From Amycolatopsis xylanica (GTDB taxonomy: Bacteria; Actinomycetota; Actinomycetes; Mycobacteriales; Pseudonocardiaceae): DNA of 64,000 nt. The DNA is taken from NCBI RefSeq assembly GCF_900107045.1, contig NZ_FNON01000007.1:124001-188000 (forward strand), given 5' to 3'. Numbering within the stretch: position 1 is the stretch's first letter; every line of letters begins with the position of its first letter. This document shows, one piece after another, positions 25,341 to 33,078 of the stretch. A program made the position numbers and the translations under genes. The notes below the pieces were generated by a model. It searched no databases. It worked only from the letters and a program-made list of their open reading frames with translations, and had not been told where the DNA came from.

Positions 25341-25508
25341 ATGACCAAAACGCGTCCCGAATGGATCGCACCGTCACGAGGTGGCTACTCAGGGTCGTAC
25401 ACCAAGGCAAAGGAGGCCGCGTCGGCTGAACCGCCAAAAGCCACCAGCACTCCGCCTAAAGGACGAGCAGGAGTGTCGAGCCCCAGCAAGGACAAGAGCG
25501 ATGAGTGA
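25341..25508 (+). CDS. Small hypothetical protein, second gene of the island
   Basis: A 55-residue product starts at ATG 25341 behind an excellent AAGGAGG site with 6-bp spacing. It is rich in Ser, Pro and Lys (RPEWIAPSRGGYSGSYTKAK, then PPKATSTPPKGR) and is probably disordered. It follows the DUF6338-like gene by 55 bp and overlaps the next tiny gene by 8 bp. An upstream GTG at 25290 would lengthen it, but has a weaker site. No family recognised. Confidence 0.55.
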   Translation: MTKTRPEWIAPSRGGYSGSYTKAKEAASAEPPKATSTPPKGRAGVSSPSKDKSDE

Positions 25509-25650
25509 CGACAGCCTCATCGTCGACTCAGCCCCGTCCGAACCGCGCTACGGAATACAGCCTTCGACGCCGAAGCATCCTGTAATTCCGGGCAAACCAC
25601 CCGCTCAGCCTGCCGGCCCTTCACCAAAGAAAGATCAGCCTCCGAAGTAG
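25501..25650 (+). CDS. Small proline-rich hypothetical protein, third gene of the island
   Basis: The 49-residue product begins MSDDSLIVDSAPSEPRYG and ends in a Pro/Lys-rich tail (PGKPPAQPAGPSPKKDQPPK). The ATG lies inside the last codons of the previous gene, in a different frame, giving an 8-bp overlap typical of coupled translation. Low complexity means no family can be assigned. Together with the two genes before it, it forms a compact, possibly mobile unit. Confidence 0.5.
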   Translation: MSDDSLIVDSAPSEPRYGIQPSTPKHPVIPGKPPAQPAGPSPKKDQPPK

Positions 25651-25818
25651 TAGCGGTGATGTCGCCGGGAGTGGTCGCTAAGAGAGATCGTCTACTCGGG
25701 CGACCTGACCGACGCTGAACGTCCTCAACTCGGCACGATGTGTCCGTTTTGTGTCCCGGACCTCTCCAGGTGGGGGTGTTTCGCGGTCACGGACAAACAG
25801 AGGATGACCGCCACCCAG

Positions 25819-25834
25819 CGTGACTCGTGTCACG
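25819..25834. promoter_or_regulatory. Palindrome upstream of the liv transporter operon
   Basis: CGTGAC-TCGT-GTCACG is a perfect 6-4-6 inverted repeat ending 18 bp before the TTG start of livF. Its position could block transcription or ribosome access, so it is a candidate operator for the five-gene ABC operon. The binding regulator is not encoded next to it. Confidence 0.5.
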
Positions 25835-25852
25835 CCACCCTTGGGAGGCGGT

Positions 25853-26665
25853 TTGCTCAGCATTCGGGATCTGCGGGTGCGTTATGGCCGGTCAGTCGCC
25901 GCACTGCACGGCATAGACCTCGACGTGTCACCCGATGGCGTGGTGGCGGTGCTGGGCAGCAACGGGGCCGGGAAGTCGACACTGCTGCGGGCCATCTCGG
26001 GCACCTTGCGCATGCATCGCGGCTCGATCGCGGGTGGCGACATCCGCTATGACGGCAAGCCGCTGGGCAGGCTCGATCCGGCCGCGATCGTGCGGCTCGG
26101 GGTCGTCGGGGTGCCGGAGGGCCGCCAGGTCTTCGCGCGGATGACGGTCGACGAAAACCTGCGCGCCGGCGGTATCGGTGCCAGGTCGGCGGACCTGCGC
26201 GCGGCCGCGCGGCGCCGGGTGCACGAGCTGTTCCCGGTGCTCGCCGAGCGCGCGAAACAACGCGCGGGCCTGCTGTCCGGCGGTGAGCAGCAGATGCTCG
26301 CCATCGGCCGGGCGCTGATGTCCGGACCGAAGCTGCTGCTGCTCGACGAACCGTCACTCGGGCTCGCGCCCCAGGTCGTCGAGCGCATCGGCAAGATCAT
26401 CCGCGAGATCCACGCCCAGGGCACCGCCGTGGTGCTGGTCGAGCAGAACGCGGTCATGGCGCTGAACGTCGCCGATCACGCGATCGTGCTGGAAGTCGGC
26501 CGCGTCGCGCTCGCCGGGACGACCGCGGAACTCGCGCGCAGTGAGGACGTCCAGCGGCTCTACCTCGGGGGGCATGCCGAATCCCAGGCCACGGCCGACG
26601 CGGAGGCCCGCGACGCCGAGATCCGGCGCGCCCGGTCGCGCGGGCTGACGAGGTGGGCCGGATGA
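25853..26665 (+). CDS. livF: ABC transporter ATPase, LivF type
   Basis: This roughly 270-residue ATPase has Walker A GSNGAGKST, Q-loop VPEGRQVF, signature LSGGEQQMLAIGRAL and Walker B LLLLDEPSLGLAP, in the LivF subfamily pattern. It pairs with LivG to power uptake of branched-chain amino acids or related polar compounds. The start is probably TTG 25853, four bases after GGGAGG; GTG 25820 is possible but overlaps a palindrome. The C-terminus is extended by an Ala/Arg-rich tail (HAESQATADAEARDAEIRRA). First gene of a five-gene operon, unusually ordered F-G-H-M-K. Confidence 0.88.
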   Translation: MLSIRDLRVRYGRSVAALHGIDLDVSPDGVVAVLGSNGAGKSTLLRAISGTLRMHRGSIAGGDIRYDGKPLGRLDPAAIVRLGVVGVPEGRQVFARMTVDENLRAGGIGARSADLRAAARRRVHELFPVLAERAKQRAGLLSGGEQQMLAIGRALMSGPKLLLLDEPSLGLAPQVVERIGKIIREIHAQGTAVVLVEQNAVMALNVADHAIVLEVGRVALAGTTAELARSEDVQRLYLGGHAESQATADAEARDAEIRRARSRGLTRWAG

Positions 26666-27429
26666 CCACCCCGCCCTCGCTGGAGATCGAGAACGTGACG
26701 CTGAGCTTCGGCGGCATCCACGCGCTCGACGACGTCTCGTTCACCGTCGAACCCGGCTCACTGCACGCGCTGATCGGCCCGAACGGGGCCGGGAAGTCCA
26801 GCTGCTTCAACGTGATCTGCGGGGTCTACCGCGCGAACTCCGGGCAGGTCCGGCTCGGCGACACCGTCCTTTCCGGGCTGCCCGCGCACAAGCTCGCCGG
26901 GCTCGGCGTCGGCCGCGCGTTCCAGAACGCGGCGCTGTCACCCGGCTCGACCGTGCTCGACAACGTCATGCTCGGCCGCCATTCCCTGACCAAGGGCGGT
27001 TTTCTGGCCTGCGGGCTGCGGCTCACCCGCAAGACCGAGCGCAAGCACGCGGCGCGAGCGGCCGAGATCTGCGACTTCCTCGGCATCGGCGACCTCGTGC
27101 ACACCCCGGTCGGCGCGCTGCCGTACGGCGCGATCAAACGCGTCGACATCGCGCGGGCGCTCGCCGTCGAGCCGGTGATCCTGCTGCTCGACGAACCGGC
27201 CGCCGGGATGAACGCCTCGGAGACCGCCGAACTCGCCAGCACCATCCGCGAGGTGCGCGACGAACTCGGCATCTCGATCCTGCTCGTCGAACACGACATG
27301 GGCCTGGTGATGGGCATCGCGGACCGGGTGACCGTCCTCGACTTCGGCAAGCGCATCGCCGACGGCACACCCGCCGAGGTGCAAGCCGATCCGAACGTCG
27401 TCAAGGCCTACTTGGGAGTGGAAGCGTGA
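26662..27429 (+). CDS. livG: ABC transporter ATPase, LivG type
   Basis: The 255-residue ATPase has Walker A GPNGAGKSS, the LivG-type VGRAFQNAALSPGSTVLDNVM block, Walker B ILLLDEPAAGMN and the switch His in LLVEHDMGLVM. The signature motif is degenerate (LPYGAIKRVDIARAL instead of LSGGQ), which is normal for LivG. ATG overlaps the LivF stop by 4 bp. It works with LivF on the cytoplasmic face of the LivHM channel. Confidence 0.92.
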   Translation: MTTPPSLEIENVTLSFGGIHALDDVSFTVEPGSLHALIGPNGAGKSSCFNVICGVYRANSGQVRLGDTVLSGLPAHKLAGLGVGRAFQNAALSPGSTVLDNVMLGRHSLTKGGFLACGLRLTRKTERKHAARAAEICDFLGIGDLVHTPVGALPYGAIKRVDIARALAVEPVILLLDEPAAGMNASETAELASTIREVRDELGISILLVEHDMGLVMGIADRVTVLDFGKRIADGTPAEVQADPNVVKAYLGVEA

Positions 27430-28304
27430 ACACCTTCCTGCAGCTCTTGGTGAACGGACTCGGCAAAGGCGCGGTGTTCGCACTGCTGGCGCTGGGTTTC
27501 GTCATCATCTTCAAGGCCACCGAGGTGGTCAACTTCGCGCACGGCTCGCTGGTGCTGTTCGGCGGCTACCTGGTCGTGGTCACCCGCGACGCGCTCGGCT
27601 GGGTGGGTGCCTCGCTGGTCGGCGTGATCGGCGCCGGCCTGATCGGGCTGCTGCTCGAGCGGCTGCTGCTGTCGCGCTCGCGCAACGCGGGCCCGGACAG
27701 CCTCGCGCTGCTGACCATCGGCGTCGACGTGATCATCACCGAGGAGATCGTGCGGCGGCTCGGTGTCACCGTGCCGTTCCTCGGCGAGGCCTGGGACGCG
27801 AAACCGTTCCAGCTGGGCGGGATCACGCTCTTCCGGACGCATCTGGTCGCCCTGCTGGTCGCGACCGTGCTGATCACCGCGTTCACGATCGCGTTCAAGT
27901 ACTCCGACTGGGGCGTCGCGATGCGCGCCCAGGCGGAGAACCGCGAAGCCGCCGCGCTGATGGGTATCCGCAGCTCCCGGGTCACCGCCACGGCCTGGCT
28001 GGTCGCCGGGCTGCTCGCCGGGGTCGCGGTGCTGTTCATCGCCACCCAGGACTTCTCCGGGGCCGGCCTTTCGCGTGGCACGCACTCGATCGCGCTCGCC
28101 GCGTTCCCGGCAGCCATCCTCGGCGGGCTCGACTCGACCGCGGGCGCGGTGGTCGGCGGGATCGTGGTCGGCGTGGTCGAAGCGCTTTCGGCGCAGTACA
28201 TCTCTTTTGATTTTTCAAAGAGCGCGGTGTTCCTGGTCATGCTGGTGGTGCTCGTGGTGCGTCCGTCGGGCTTGTTCGGAACCAGGGAGAGCACCCGTGT
28301 CTGA
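27426..28304 (+). CDS. livH: Branched-chain amino-acid-type ABC permease, LivH
   Basis: The 292-residue inner-membrane protein has about eight hydrophobic segments and the LivH marks: KGAVFALLALGFVIIFKATEVVNFAHG at the start, the EAA-like loop MRAQAENREAAALMGI, and ILGGLDSTAGAVVGGIVVG near the end. GTG start overlaps the LivG stop. It forms the channel with LivM. Confidence 0.93.
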   Translation: MNTFLQLLVNGLGKGAVFALLALGFVIIFKATEVVNFAHGSLVLFGGYLVVVTRDALGWVGASLVGVIGAGLIGLLLERLLLSRSRNAGPDSLALLTIGVDVIITEEIVRRLGVTVPFLGEAWDAKPFQLGGITLFRTHLVALLVATVLITAFTIAFKYSDWGVAMRAQAENREAAALMGIRSSRVTATAWLVAGLLAGVAVLFIATQDFSGAGLSRGTHSIALAAFPAAILGGLDSTAGAVVGGIVVGVVEALSAQYISFDFSKSAVFLVMLVVLVVRPSGLFGTRESTRV

Positions 28305-29448
28305 GACCGCCGTGAAACCACCCGAAGTCGTTCCGGCACAGGGCATCCCGCCGAAGCGGCCGCTCCGCTGGGTGCGCCTGGCCGCCTGGATCGCGGTGCT
28401 GGTCGTCCTGCTCGCACTTCCTCTCTATCTCGACGCCGCCTGGCTGAAGGCCGGGCAGTACATGATGATCGGCGCGGTCGGCGCCATCGGCCTGACCTTG
28501 CTGGTCGGGCAGGCCGGGCAGCTTTCACTGGCGCACGCCTTCTTCCTGCTCGCGGGCGCGACCAGCTACACCGTCCTCGCCGGACCGACCGGGGACCCGC
28601 GCGTGACCGGGCTCGGCCTCAGTCCCGAGCTCGCGCTGATCGGCGCGGTCGTGATCAGCGCACTGCTGGGACTGGCGTTCGCGCCGGTTTCCGGGCGCCT
28701 CAGGGGTATCTACCTAGGTGTCGCCTCACTTTCGTTGGTGTTCCTGGGTCTCTACCTCGGGCAGTCCGCGGAGAAGCTGACCGGCGGCACGTCCACCGGC
28801 CGCGCGCCCGCGCAGTTCTCGCTGTTCGGCTTCCCGTTCGGCAACGGCGGCCCGCAGATCGAAATCCTCGGTGTGCCACTGCGCCAGGCCGAACGCGGCT
28901 GGTATCTCTTCCTCGCGCTCACGATCATCGCGTTCGTGGTCGCCACCGGCGCGGTCAAGGGCCGCGTCGGCCGGTCGTGGCGGGCGGTGCGGGACAACGA
29001 GGCCGCCGCCTCGGTCATGGGCGTCAGCGTCACGCGGGCGAAAGCGGGCGCGTTCGCCGTCTCCTCGGCGTACGCGGGCCTCGCGGGCGCGATGACCGTG
29101 CTGTGGTTCGACATCCTCAAGCCGGATGAAAGTGAGTACGGCACATACGGGATCAACATTTCGATCGCCTTTCTCGCGATGGTGATCATCGGCGGCCTCG
29201 GCTCGGTGCCGGGCGCCGTGGTGGGCGCGCTGATCGTCAACGGCCTGCCGCAGATCCTTTCCTTGTATTCGGCCGATCTCGGCTGGTTCACCGGTACCGG
29301 CGGCGGTGCGCTCTCCCCCGTTCTCGTCAGTTCGTTCGTGTATGGCGCGGCGATCATCCTCGTCGTGCTGTTCGAACCCGGCGGCCTCGCCGCGATCGGT
29401 CGCCGGATCACCGCGCGCACCACCAGAAAAGAGGAGCAGGAACGATGA
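28297..29448 (+). CDS. livM: Branched-chain amino-acid-type ABC permease, LivM
   Basis: The 383-residue permease has an N-terminal cytoplasmic segment (KPPEVVPAQGIPPKRP), about ten hydrophobic segments, the family motif GQAGQLSLAHAFFLLAGA, the EAA loop WRAVRDNEAAASVMGVSV, and GGLGSVPGAVVGALIV. GTG start at 28297 overlaps the LivH stop by 8 bp. The C-terminus is charged (RRITARTTRKEEQER) and cytoplasmic. Confidence 0.93.
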   Translation: MSETAVKPPEVVPAQGIPPKRPLRWVRLAAWIAVLVVLLALPLYLDAAWLKAGQYMMIGAVGAIGLTLLVGQAGQLSLAHAFFLLAGATSYTVLAGPTGDPRVTGLGLSPELALIGAVVISALLGLAFAPVSGRLRGIYLGVASLSLVFLGLYLGQSAEKLTGGTSTGRAPAQFSLFGFPFGNGGPQIEILGVPLRQAERGWYLFLALTIIAFVVATGAVKGRVGRSWRAVRDNEAAASVMGVSVTRAKAGAFAVSSAYAGLAGAMTVLWFDILKPDESEYGTYGINISIAFLAMVIIGGLGSVPGAVVGALIVNGLPQILSLYSADLGWFTGTGGGALSPVLVSSFVYGAAIILVVLFEPGGLAAIGRRITARTTRKEEQER

Positions 29449-30701
29449 AACGCGCACCACTCGCAGCATCGCTGACCATGGCCGCGCTGCTGGCCGTCAC
29501 GGCGTGCAGCACGAAAGCGAACGACTCCGGCTCCTCCGGCTCGGACAACTCGGGCGTCAAGACCGACAAAGGTGTCACCTCCTCGGACATCACTCTAGGC
29601 GTGATGACCGACAAAACCGGGGTCTTCAAGAACCTGGGGCTGGGTGTGACCCAGGGAAACGAGTTGTGGGCCAAGGATTTCAACGACGCGGGCGGCGCCT
29701 GCGGGCGCAAGGTGAAACTCGAAACCGTCGACCACGGCTACAAGGCCGACGCCGCCAAGACGCTCTATCCGCAGATCGAGCCGAAGGTGCTCGGTTTCGT
29801 GCAGCTGCTCGGTTCCCCGGTGGTCGCGGCGCTCAAGCAGAACCTGAAGTCCGACAAGCTGACCGCCGCGCCGGCCTCGTGGTCTTCGGAACTGCTCGAC
29901 AACCCGTACGTGATGATCGTGGGCACGACCTATGACGTCGAGATCATCGACGGCCTTTCCTACCTTCAGGAACAGGGCCAGCTCAAGGACGGCGACCAGA
30001 TCGCGCACATCTACATCGACGGCGAATACGGCGCGAACGGCCTGCGCGGTTCGCGGTTCTATGCCGAGAAGCACGGGCTGAAGGTCAAGGAAGTCAAGAT
30101 CACCTCGACCGACGCGGACCTGTCCAACATCGTCACCGGCCTCAAGGGTGACGGCGTCAAGCTCATAGTGCTGACCACGACGCCCACCCAAACCGGCTCT
30201 ACCTTGGCCTCGAACAAGGCATTGGGGCTCAACGTTCCCGTGCTGGGCAACAACCCGACGTTCGACCCCGCGCTGCTGAAGAGCCCGGCGGCGTCCGCGC
30301 TGGACAAGCTGACCGTGGTCGCGAGCAGCGTGCCGTTCTCGGCGGACCTCCCGAAGGCCAAAGAGGTCGCCACGAAGTACAAGGCGGCCTACAAGGAGAC
30401 CCCCAACGGCGGGACCCCCTACGGCTACGCGGTCGGCGAGGTCTGGGGCACGGTGCTTAAGAAGGCTTGCGAGAACAAGGACCTGACCCGCGACGGCATC
30501 CAGGCCGCGCTGAAGCAGACCACGTCGGCCGACACCGGCAACCTGGTCGCGCCGCTGGACTTCTCGAAGCCGGGCGCACCCGCGACCCGCCAGGTCTACG
30601 CCGCCGCGCCGGACGCGACGGCCGAGGGCGGCCTGCGCTACGTCAAGCAGCTCTTCGCCGCCCCCGAAGCGGGCGCCTACGTGGCCCCGCACCAGAAGTA
30701 G
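29445..30701 (+). CDS. livK: ABC transporter substrate-binding lipoprotein, LivK type
   Basis: The 418-residue lipoprotein has a signal peptide ending LLAVTAC (lipidated Cys about 21), a Ser/Gly-rich linker, then a type I periplasmic-binding fold (ITLGVMTDKTGVFKNLG; YIDGEYGANGLRG; VPVLGNNPTFDPALL). Such proteins bind leucine, isoleucine, valine, or amides and urea. The motif set does not define the ligand. It overlaps LivM by 4 bp and closes the operon; a 26-bp hairpin follows the stop by 6 bp. Confidence 0.92.
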   Translation: MKRAPLAASLTMAALLAVTACSTKANDSGSSGSDNSGVKTDKGVTSSDITLGVMTDKTGVFKNLGLGVTQGNELWAKDFNDAGGACGRKVKLETVDHGYKADAAKTLYPQIEPKVLGFVQLLGSPVVAALKQNLKSDKLTAAPASWSSELLDNPYVMIVGTTYDVEIIDGLSYLQEQGQLKDGDQIAHIYIDGEYGANGLRGSRFYAEKHGLKVKEVKITSTDADLSNIVTGLKGDGVKLIVLTTTPTQTGSTLASNKALGLNVPVLGNNPTFDPALLKSPAASALDKLTVVASSVPFSADLPKAKEVATKYKAAYKETPNGGTPYGYAVGEVWGTVLKKACENKDLTRDGIQAALKQTTSADTGNLVAPLDFSKPGAPATRQVYAAAPDATAEGGLRYVKQLFAAPEAGAYVAPHQK

Positions 30702-30707
30702 CCAAGC

Positions 30708-30733
30708 CCGGGATAAAGCGGGCTTTATCCCGG
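30708..30733 (+). terminator. Hairpin terminator after livK
   Basis: An 11-bp perfect stem CCGGGATAAAG with loop CGGG and return CTTTATCCCGG lies just past the livK stop. The same hairpin recurs at 31003-31026. A terminator role is likely from its place. Confidence 0.75.
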
Positions 30734-30829
30734 TCACCTTCACTCCGCGAGGCCCGGGTGGGGTCGTGAGTGGTGACTCCGCCGCATCCAACGGAGCAGA
30801 GTTGCCGCTCGCGCAACCTTTTCTTGCTT

Positions 30830-30880
30830 GAGCGAGGGGTTCCCCTGCTGCGTTGGGTGCAGCAGGGGAACCCCTCGCTC
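30830..30880. repeat. 22-bp perfect inverted repeat
   Basis: The left arm starts GAGCGAGGGGTTCCCC (30830-30851) and the right arm ends GGGGAACCCCTCGCTC (30859-30880), with a 7-base loop. All 22 pairs match. Within each arm, GGGGTTCCCC is itself palindromic. Function unknown; it may end transcription from either side. Confidence 0.8.
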
Positions 30881-30912
30881 ACGGGTCTGGCCATGGGCGA
30901 GCGGCAGCCCGA

Positions 30913-30963
30913 GGGTCGTGAGCGTTGCGGACGGTTCTAACCGTTCGCAACGCTCACGAGCCC
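30913..30963. repeat. Palindromic repeat of the GTCGTGAG family (copy 2, variant)
   Basis: It shares the TCGTGAG outer arm and the CGGTTCTAACCG core with copies at 5353, 31032 and 41080, but has its own middle (CGTTGCGGA on the left, TTCGCAACG on the right). One mismatch and one bulge are present near GGGTCG/CGAGCCC. The matched change of both arms shows the palindrome itself is kept. Confidence 0.75.
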
Positions 30964-31002
30964 TCCGCTTCGCTGGCCAGGCCGGGTCGGGTCGGGCCAC
31001 GT

Positions 31003-31026
31003 CGGGATAAAGCGGGCTTTATCCCG
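31003..31026. repeat. Second copy of the GGGATAAAG hairpin
   Basis: CGGGATAAAG-CGGG-CTTTATCCCG repeats the livK terminator hairpin at 30708 almost exactly, about 295 bp away, with different flanks. Two near-identical hairpins in one gap suggest duplication. Confidence 0.75.
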
Positions 31027-31031
31027 GGCGG

Positions 31032-31079
31032 GGTCGTGAGTGGTATGGCCGGTTCTAACCGGCCATACCACTCACGACC
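31032..31079. repeat. Palindromic repeat of the GTCGTGAG family (copy 3)
   Basis: A perfect 23-bp stem starting GGTCGTGAGTGGTATGGCC, core GGTTCTAACC, and returning to CACTCACGACC. Its right arm contains the stop codon of the minus-strand amino-acid dehydrogenase gene, so the final codons of that gene are part of the repeat. Confidence 0.85.
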
Positions 31080-32076
31080 TCAGGCGCTGTTCCGCGAGCG
31101 CGAGGGCCCGGGAGAGCGGAGTGCCGGGGCCTGGCAGGATTTCCGCCACCGTGGACTCGATGGCCTCGACGCGCGCCGACGCCGCCGCGTGGTCGAGGCC
31201 GTCGACCTCACGGGCCAGCGTGTAGACGATTCCGCCCGCGCTGGCCACGACATCGGGCACCCAGACGATGCCGCGCTCGTCGAGCAGGTCGGCAACGGAG
31301 TCCTCGGTGAGCTGGTTGTTGGCCGGGCCGACGATCAGCGCCACGTCGAGTTCGCTCGCCGTCTCCGGGCTCAGCACCCCGCCGACCGCCGCCGGGATGA
31401 ACACGTCGGCCTTGACCTGTAAGGCTTCCGAAGGCTCGACCCAGCCCAGTCCCAGTCCGGCCGCCGCCGACCGCTTGGTTTCGTCCACATCGGACACGAT
31501 GATCTCGGCGCCCTCGATGCCTTGCGCCACTCGCGCGCCCACCGCGCCGAATCCGCTGATCACCACCCGCCGCCCGGTGAGGTCTTCGCCGCCGAAGACC
31601 TGCCGCGCGCCCGCGCGCAACGCGGCCAGCACCCCGGTCGCGGTCGGCACGCTCGACGACCCGACACCGCCGTGCGACTCCGGCACGCAGAACGCGTACG
31701 GCCCCTTCTCACGGAAGACGAGCATGTCGTCCGGGCCGGTCCCGATGTCCGGACCGGCCAGGTAGGACCCGCCGAACGAGGCGATGAGATCGGCGTGGTC
31801 GAGCAGCACCGCACGTCGCAGCTCGGGGGTGAGGGGTCGCTCGTCGAGCGCGATGACGCTCTTGCCGCCGCCATAGGGGACCCCGGCGACCGCGCACTTG
31901 TGACTCATCGCCCTCGCGAGCCGCAGCACATCGTCGATGGCCGCTCCGACCTGCGGATACCGCTTCATCCGGCAGCCACCGATCGCGGGCCCCAGTACCC
32001 GGGAGTGCGCGGCGACCATGGTGGTGATCCCCGACCGCGCCCCACGCCGGACGACCAGTTCCTCGTGTTCCCACAT
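31072..32076 (-). CDS. Glu/Leu/Phe/Val-type amino-acid dehydrogenase
   Basis: This 334-residue NAD-dependent enzyme has the N-terminal dimerisation domain with the catalytic Lys in VPYGGGKSVI, AGPDIGTGPDDM, and a Rossmann domain with VVISGFGAVGARVAQGI (about 175-190). It belongs to the leucine/valine/phenylalanine dehydrogenase branch, which reversibly deaminates an amino acid to its keto acid. Start is the ATG at 32076 behind GGGAGGAAACAGGT. The divergent Lrp/AsnC gene suggests amino-acid-responsive control, and the nearby liv transporter fits branched-chain amino-acid catabolism. Confidence 0.9.
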   Translation of the reverse strand: MWEHEELVVRRGARSGITTMVAAHSRVLGPAIGGCRMKRYPQVGAAIDDVLRLARAMSHKCAVAGVPYGGGKSVIALDERPLTPELRRAVLLDHADLIASFGGSYLAGPDIGTGPDDMLVFREKGPYAFCVPESHGGVGSSSVPTATGVLAALRAGARQVFGGEDLTGRRVVISGFGAVGARVAQGIEGAEIIVSDVDETKRSAAAGLGLGWVEPSEALQVKADVFIPAAVGGVLSPETASELDVALIVGPANNQLTEDSVADLLDERGIVWVPDVVASAGGIVYTLAREVDGLDHAAASARVEAIESTVAEILPGPGTPLSRALALAEQRLRS

Positions 32077-32100
32077 ACCTGTTTCCTCCCGAACAAGAGC

Positions 32101-32165
32101 CAACTTCCGAGGCTGAAGTTAGATAGTCACGCGGGCGAATAGGGCAACTTCCGAACGATATTCGG
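32101..32165. promoter_or_regulatory. Candidate Lrp-type operator sites between divergent genes
   Basis: The sequence CAACTTCCGA occurs twice (32101-32110 and 32145-32154). The first begins an inverted repeat AACTTC-N7-GAAGTT (32102-32120), and the second overlaps CCGAA-N5-TTCGG (32151-32165). Lrp/AsnC proteins bind such spaced, AT-richer sites cooperatively. Assignment to the adjacent Lrp protein is inferred. Confidence 0.6.
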
Positions 32166-32178
32166 CGAGCGTGGTTCG

Positions 32179-32658
32179 ATGAGGTCCATGGACGAACTTG
32201 ATTCGGCGATCATCCGGGAGCTGCAGGCCGACGCGCGGCAGACCAACCGCGACATCGCCCGCAAGGTCGGGGTCGCCCCCTCCACCTGCCTCGAGCGCAC
32301 CCGCCTGCTCCGCGAGCGCGGCGTGATCCGCGGCTACCACGCCGACATCGACCTCGCCGCGCTCAACCGCGGGGTCCAGGCGATGGTGTCCGCCCAGGTC
32401 AGGCCGCTGAGCAGGACGGTCATCGACACGTTCAAGAACTCGGTCGCGCAGCTGCCCGAGGTGCTTTCGGTGTTCGTCATCGCGGGCAGCGACGACTTCC
32501 TCATCCATGTCAGCGCCCAGGACATCGACCATCTGCACGCGTTCCTGGTCGACCGCCTCAGCCAGCGGAAAGAGATCGTGGGCTTCCGCAGCTCGATCAT
32601 CTTCCACCACATCGCCAACACCCGGCCCGCACCACTACCGGCCGCGAACCACGGGTAG
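32179..32658 (+). CDS. Lrp/AsnC-family regulator
   Basis: The 159-residue protein has an N-terminal helix-turn-helix (DSAIIRELQADARQTNRDIA, then GVAPSTCLERTRLLRERGVI) and a C-terminal RAM/AsnC ligand domain (about 70-150). Lrp proteins form octamers and respond to amino acids. It is divergent from the amino-acid dehydrogenase and very likely controls it. Two in-frame ATGs exist, 32179 and 32188; the second would start MDELDSAII as in many relatives. Confidence 0.9.
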   Translation: MRSMDELDSAIIRELQADARQTNRDIARKVGVAPSTCLERTRLLRERGVIRGYHADIDLAALNRGVQAMVSAQVRPLSRTVIDTFKNSVAQLPEVLSVFVIAGSDDFLIHVSAQDIDHLHAFLVDRLSQRKEIVGFRSSIIFHHIANTRPAPLPAANHG

Positions 32659-32679
32659 GGGGCGGGAGACGCCATCCCT

Positions 32680-32697
32680 TAAACAGACGTTTGTTTA
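32680..32697. promoter_or_regulatory. Near-perfect palindrome upstream of a small gene
   Basis: TAAACAGACGTTTGTTTA matches its reverse complement at 16 of 18 positions. It lies about 100 bp before the small Cys-rich gene at 32798 and 22 bp after the Lrp gene. The AT-rich TAAACA arms stand out in this high-GC region, so it may be an operator. The regulator is unknown. Confidence 0.5.
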
Positions 32698-32797
32698 CCC
32701 CTAAAGAGCCCTCTAGGAGGTGACGCAGGCCACAGCGCGGCCAGAAACTGTCGGTGGAACGAAGTTCAATGGACCAGACAGTGGAAGGACCGAGACG

Positions 32798-33061
32798 ATG
32801 ACTCTCAACAACCGCGAAAGGGCCACCCTCACCGCCGTCGCCACCGGGCACGCGGAGATGACCTGCAGCTGCGTTCCCGACCTGTTCGTCGACGGGCTGG
32901 CCTGCTGCGACCAGTACACCGCGCACCGGCTGGCCGACCTGGGCTACCTGGCGCCCGCCCGCGACGGAAGAAGGGGCGAGCGCGTTCCCGCGCTGCTGAC
33001 CCAGGCAGGCGCGACCGCACTGGGCATCGAGTTCGCCGACGAGCTGGCGCTGGCCGCCTGA
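32798..33061 (+). CDS. Small cysteine-containing hypothetical protein
   Basis: The 87-residue product, started at ATG 32798 behind GGAAGGA, holds four cysteines in a CSC and a CC pair (MTCSCVPDLFVDGLACCDQ), followed by a winged-helix-like stretch (AHRLADLGYLAPARDGRRGE, VPALLTQAGATALG). It could bind a metal or DNA. No family recognised. A longer form from GTG 32720 is possible but has a poorly spaced site. A 40-residue gene follows 17 bp later. Confidence 0.6.
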   Translation: MTLNNRERATLTAVATGHAEMTCSCVPDLFVDGLACCDQYTAHRLADLGYLAPARDGRRGERVPALLTQAGATALGIEFADELALAA

Positions 33062-33078
33062 GCACCGGGGAGACGGTC

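Larger units (their letters stand above)
30702..31071. other. Gene-free stretch packed with palindromes
   Basis: This 370-bp space between convergent livK and the amino-acid dehydrogenase gene holds no plausible gene. It contains five perfect or near-perfect hairpins (30708-30733, 30830-30880, 30913-30963, 31003-31026, 31032-31079), plus an orphan left arm GGTCGTGAGTGGT at 30762-30774 with no matching right arm. Two hairpin types occur twice, suggesting local duplication or repeated insertion. Confidence 0.75.

Noticed and set aside
24590-25650. Toxin-antitoxin pair
   Set aside because: The tiny genes follow rather than flank a toxin-like fold, and neither resembles a known antitoxin or toxin; the first protein is a membrane protein of unknown role.
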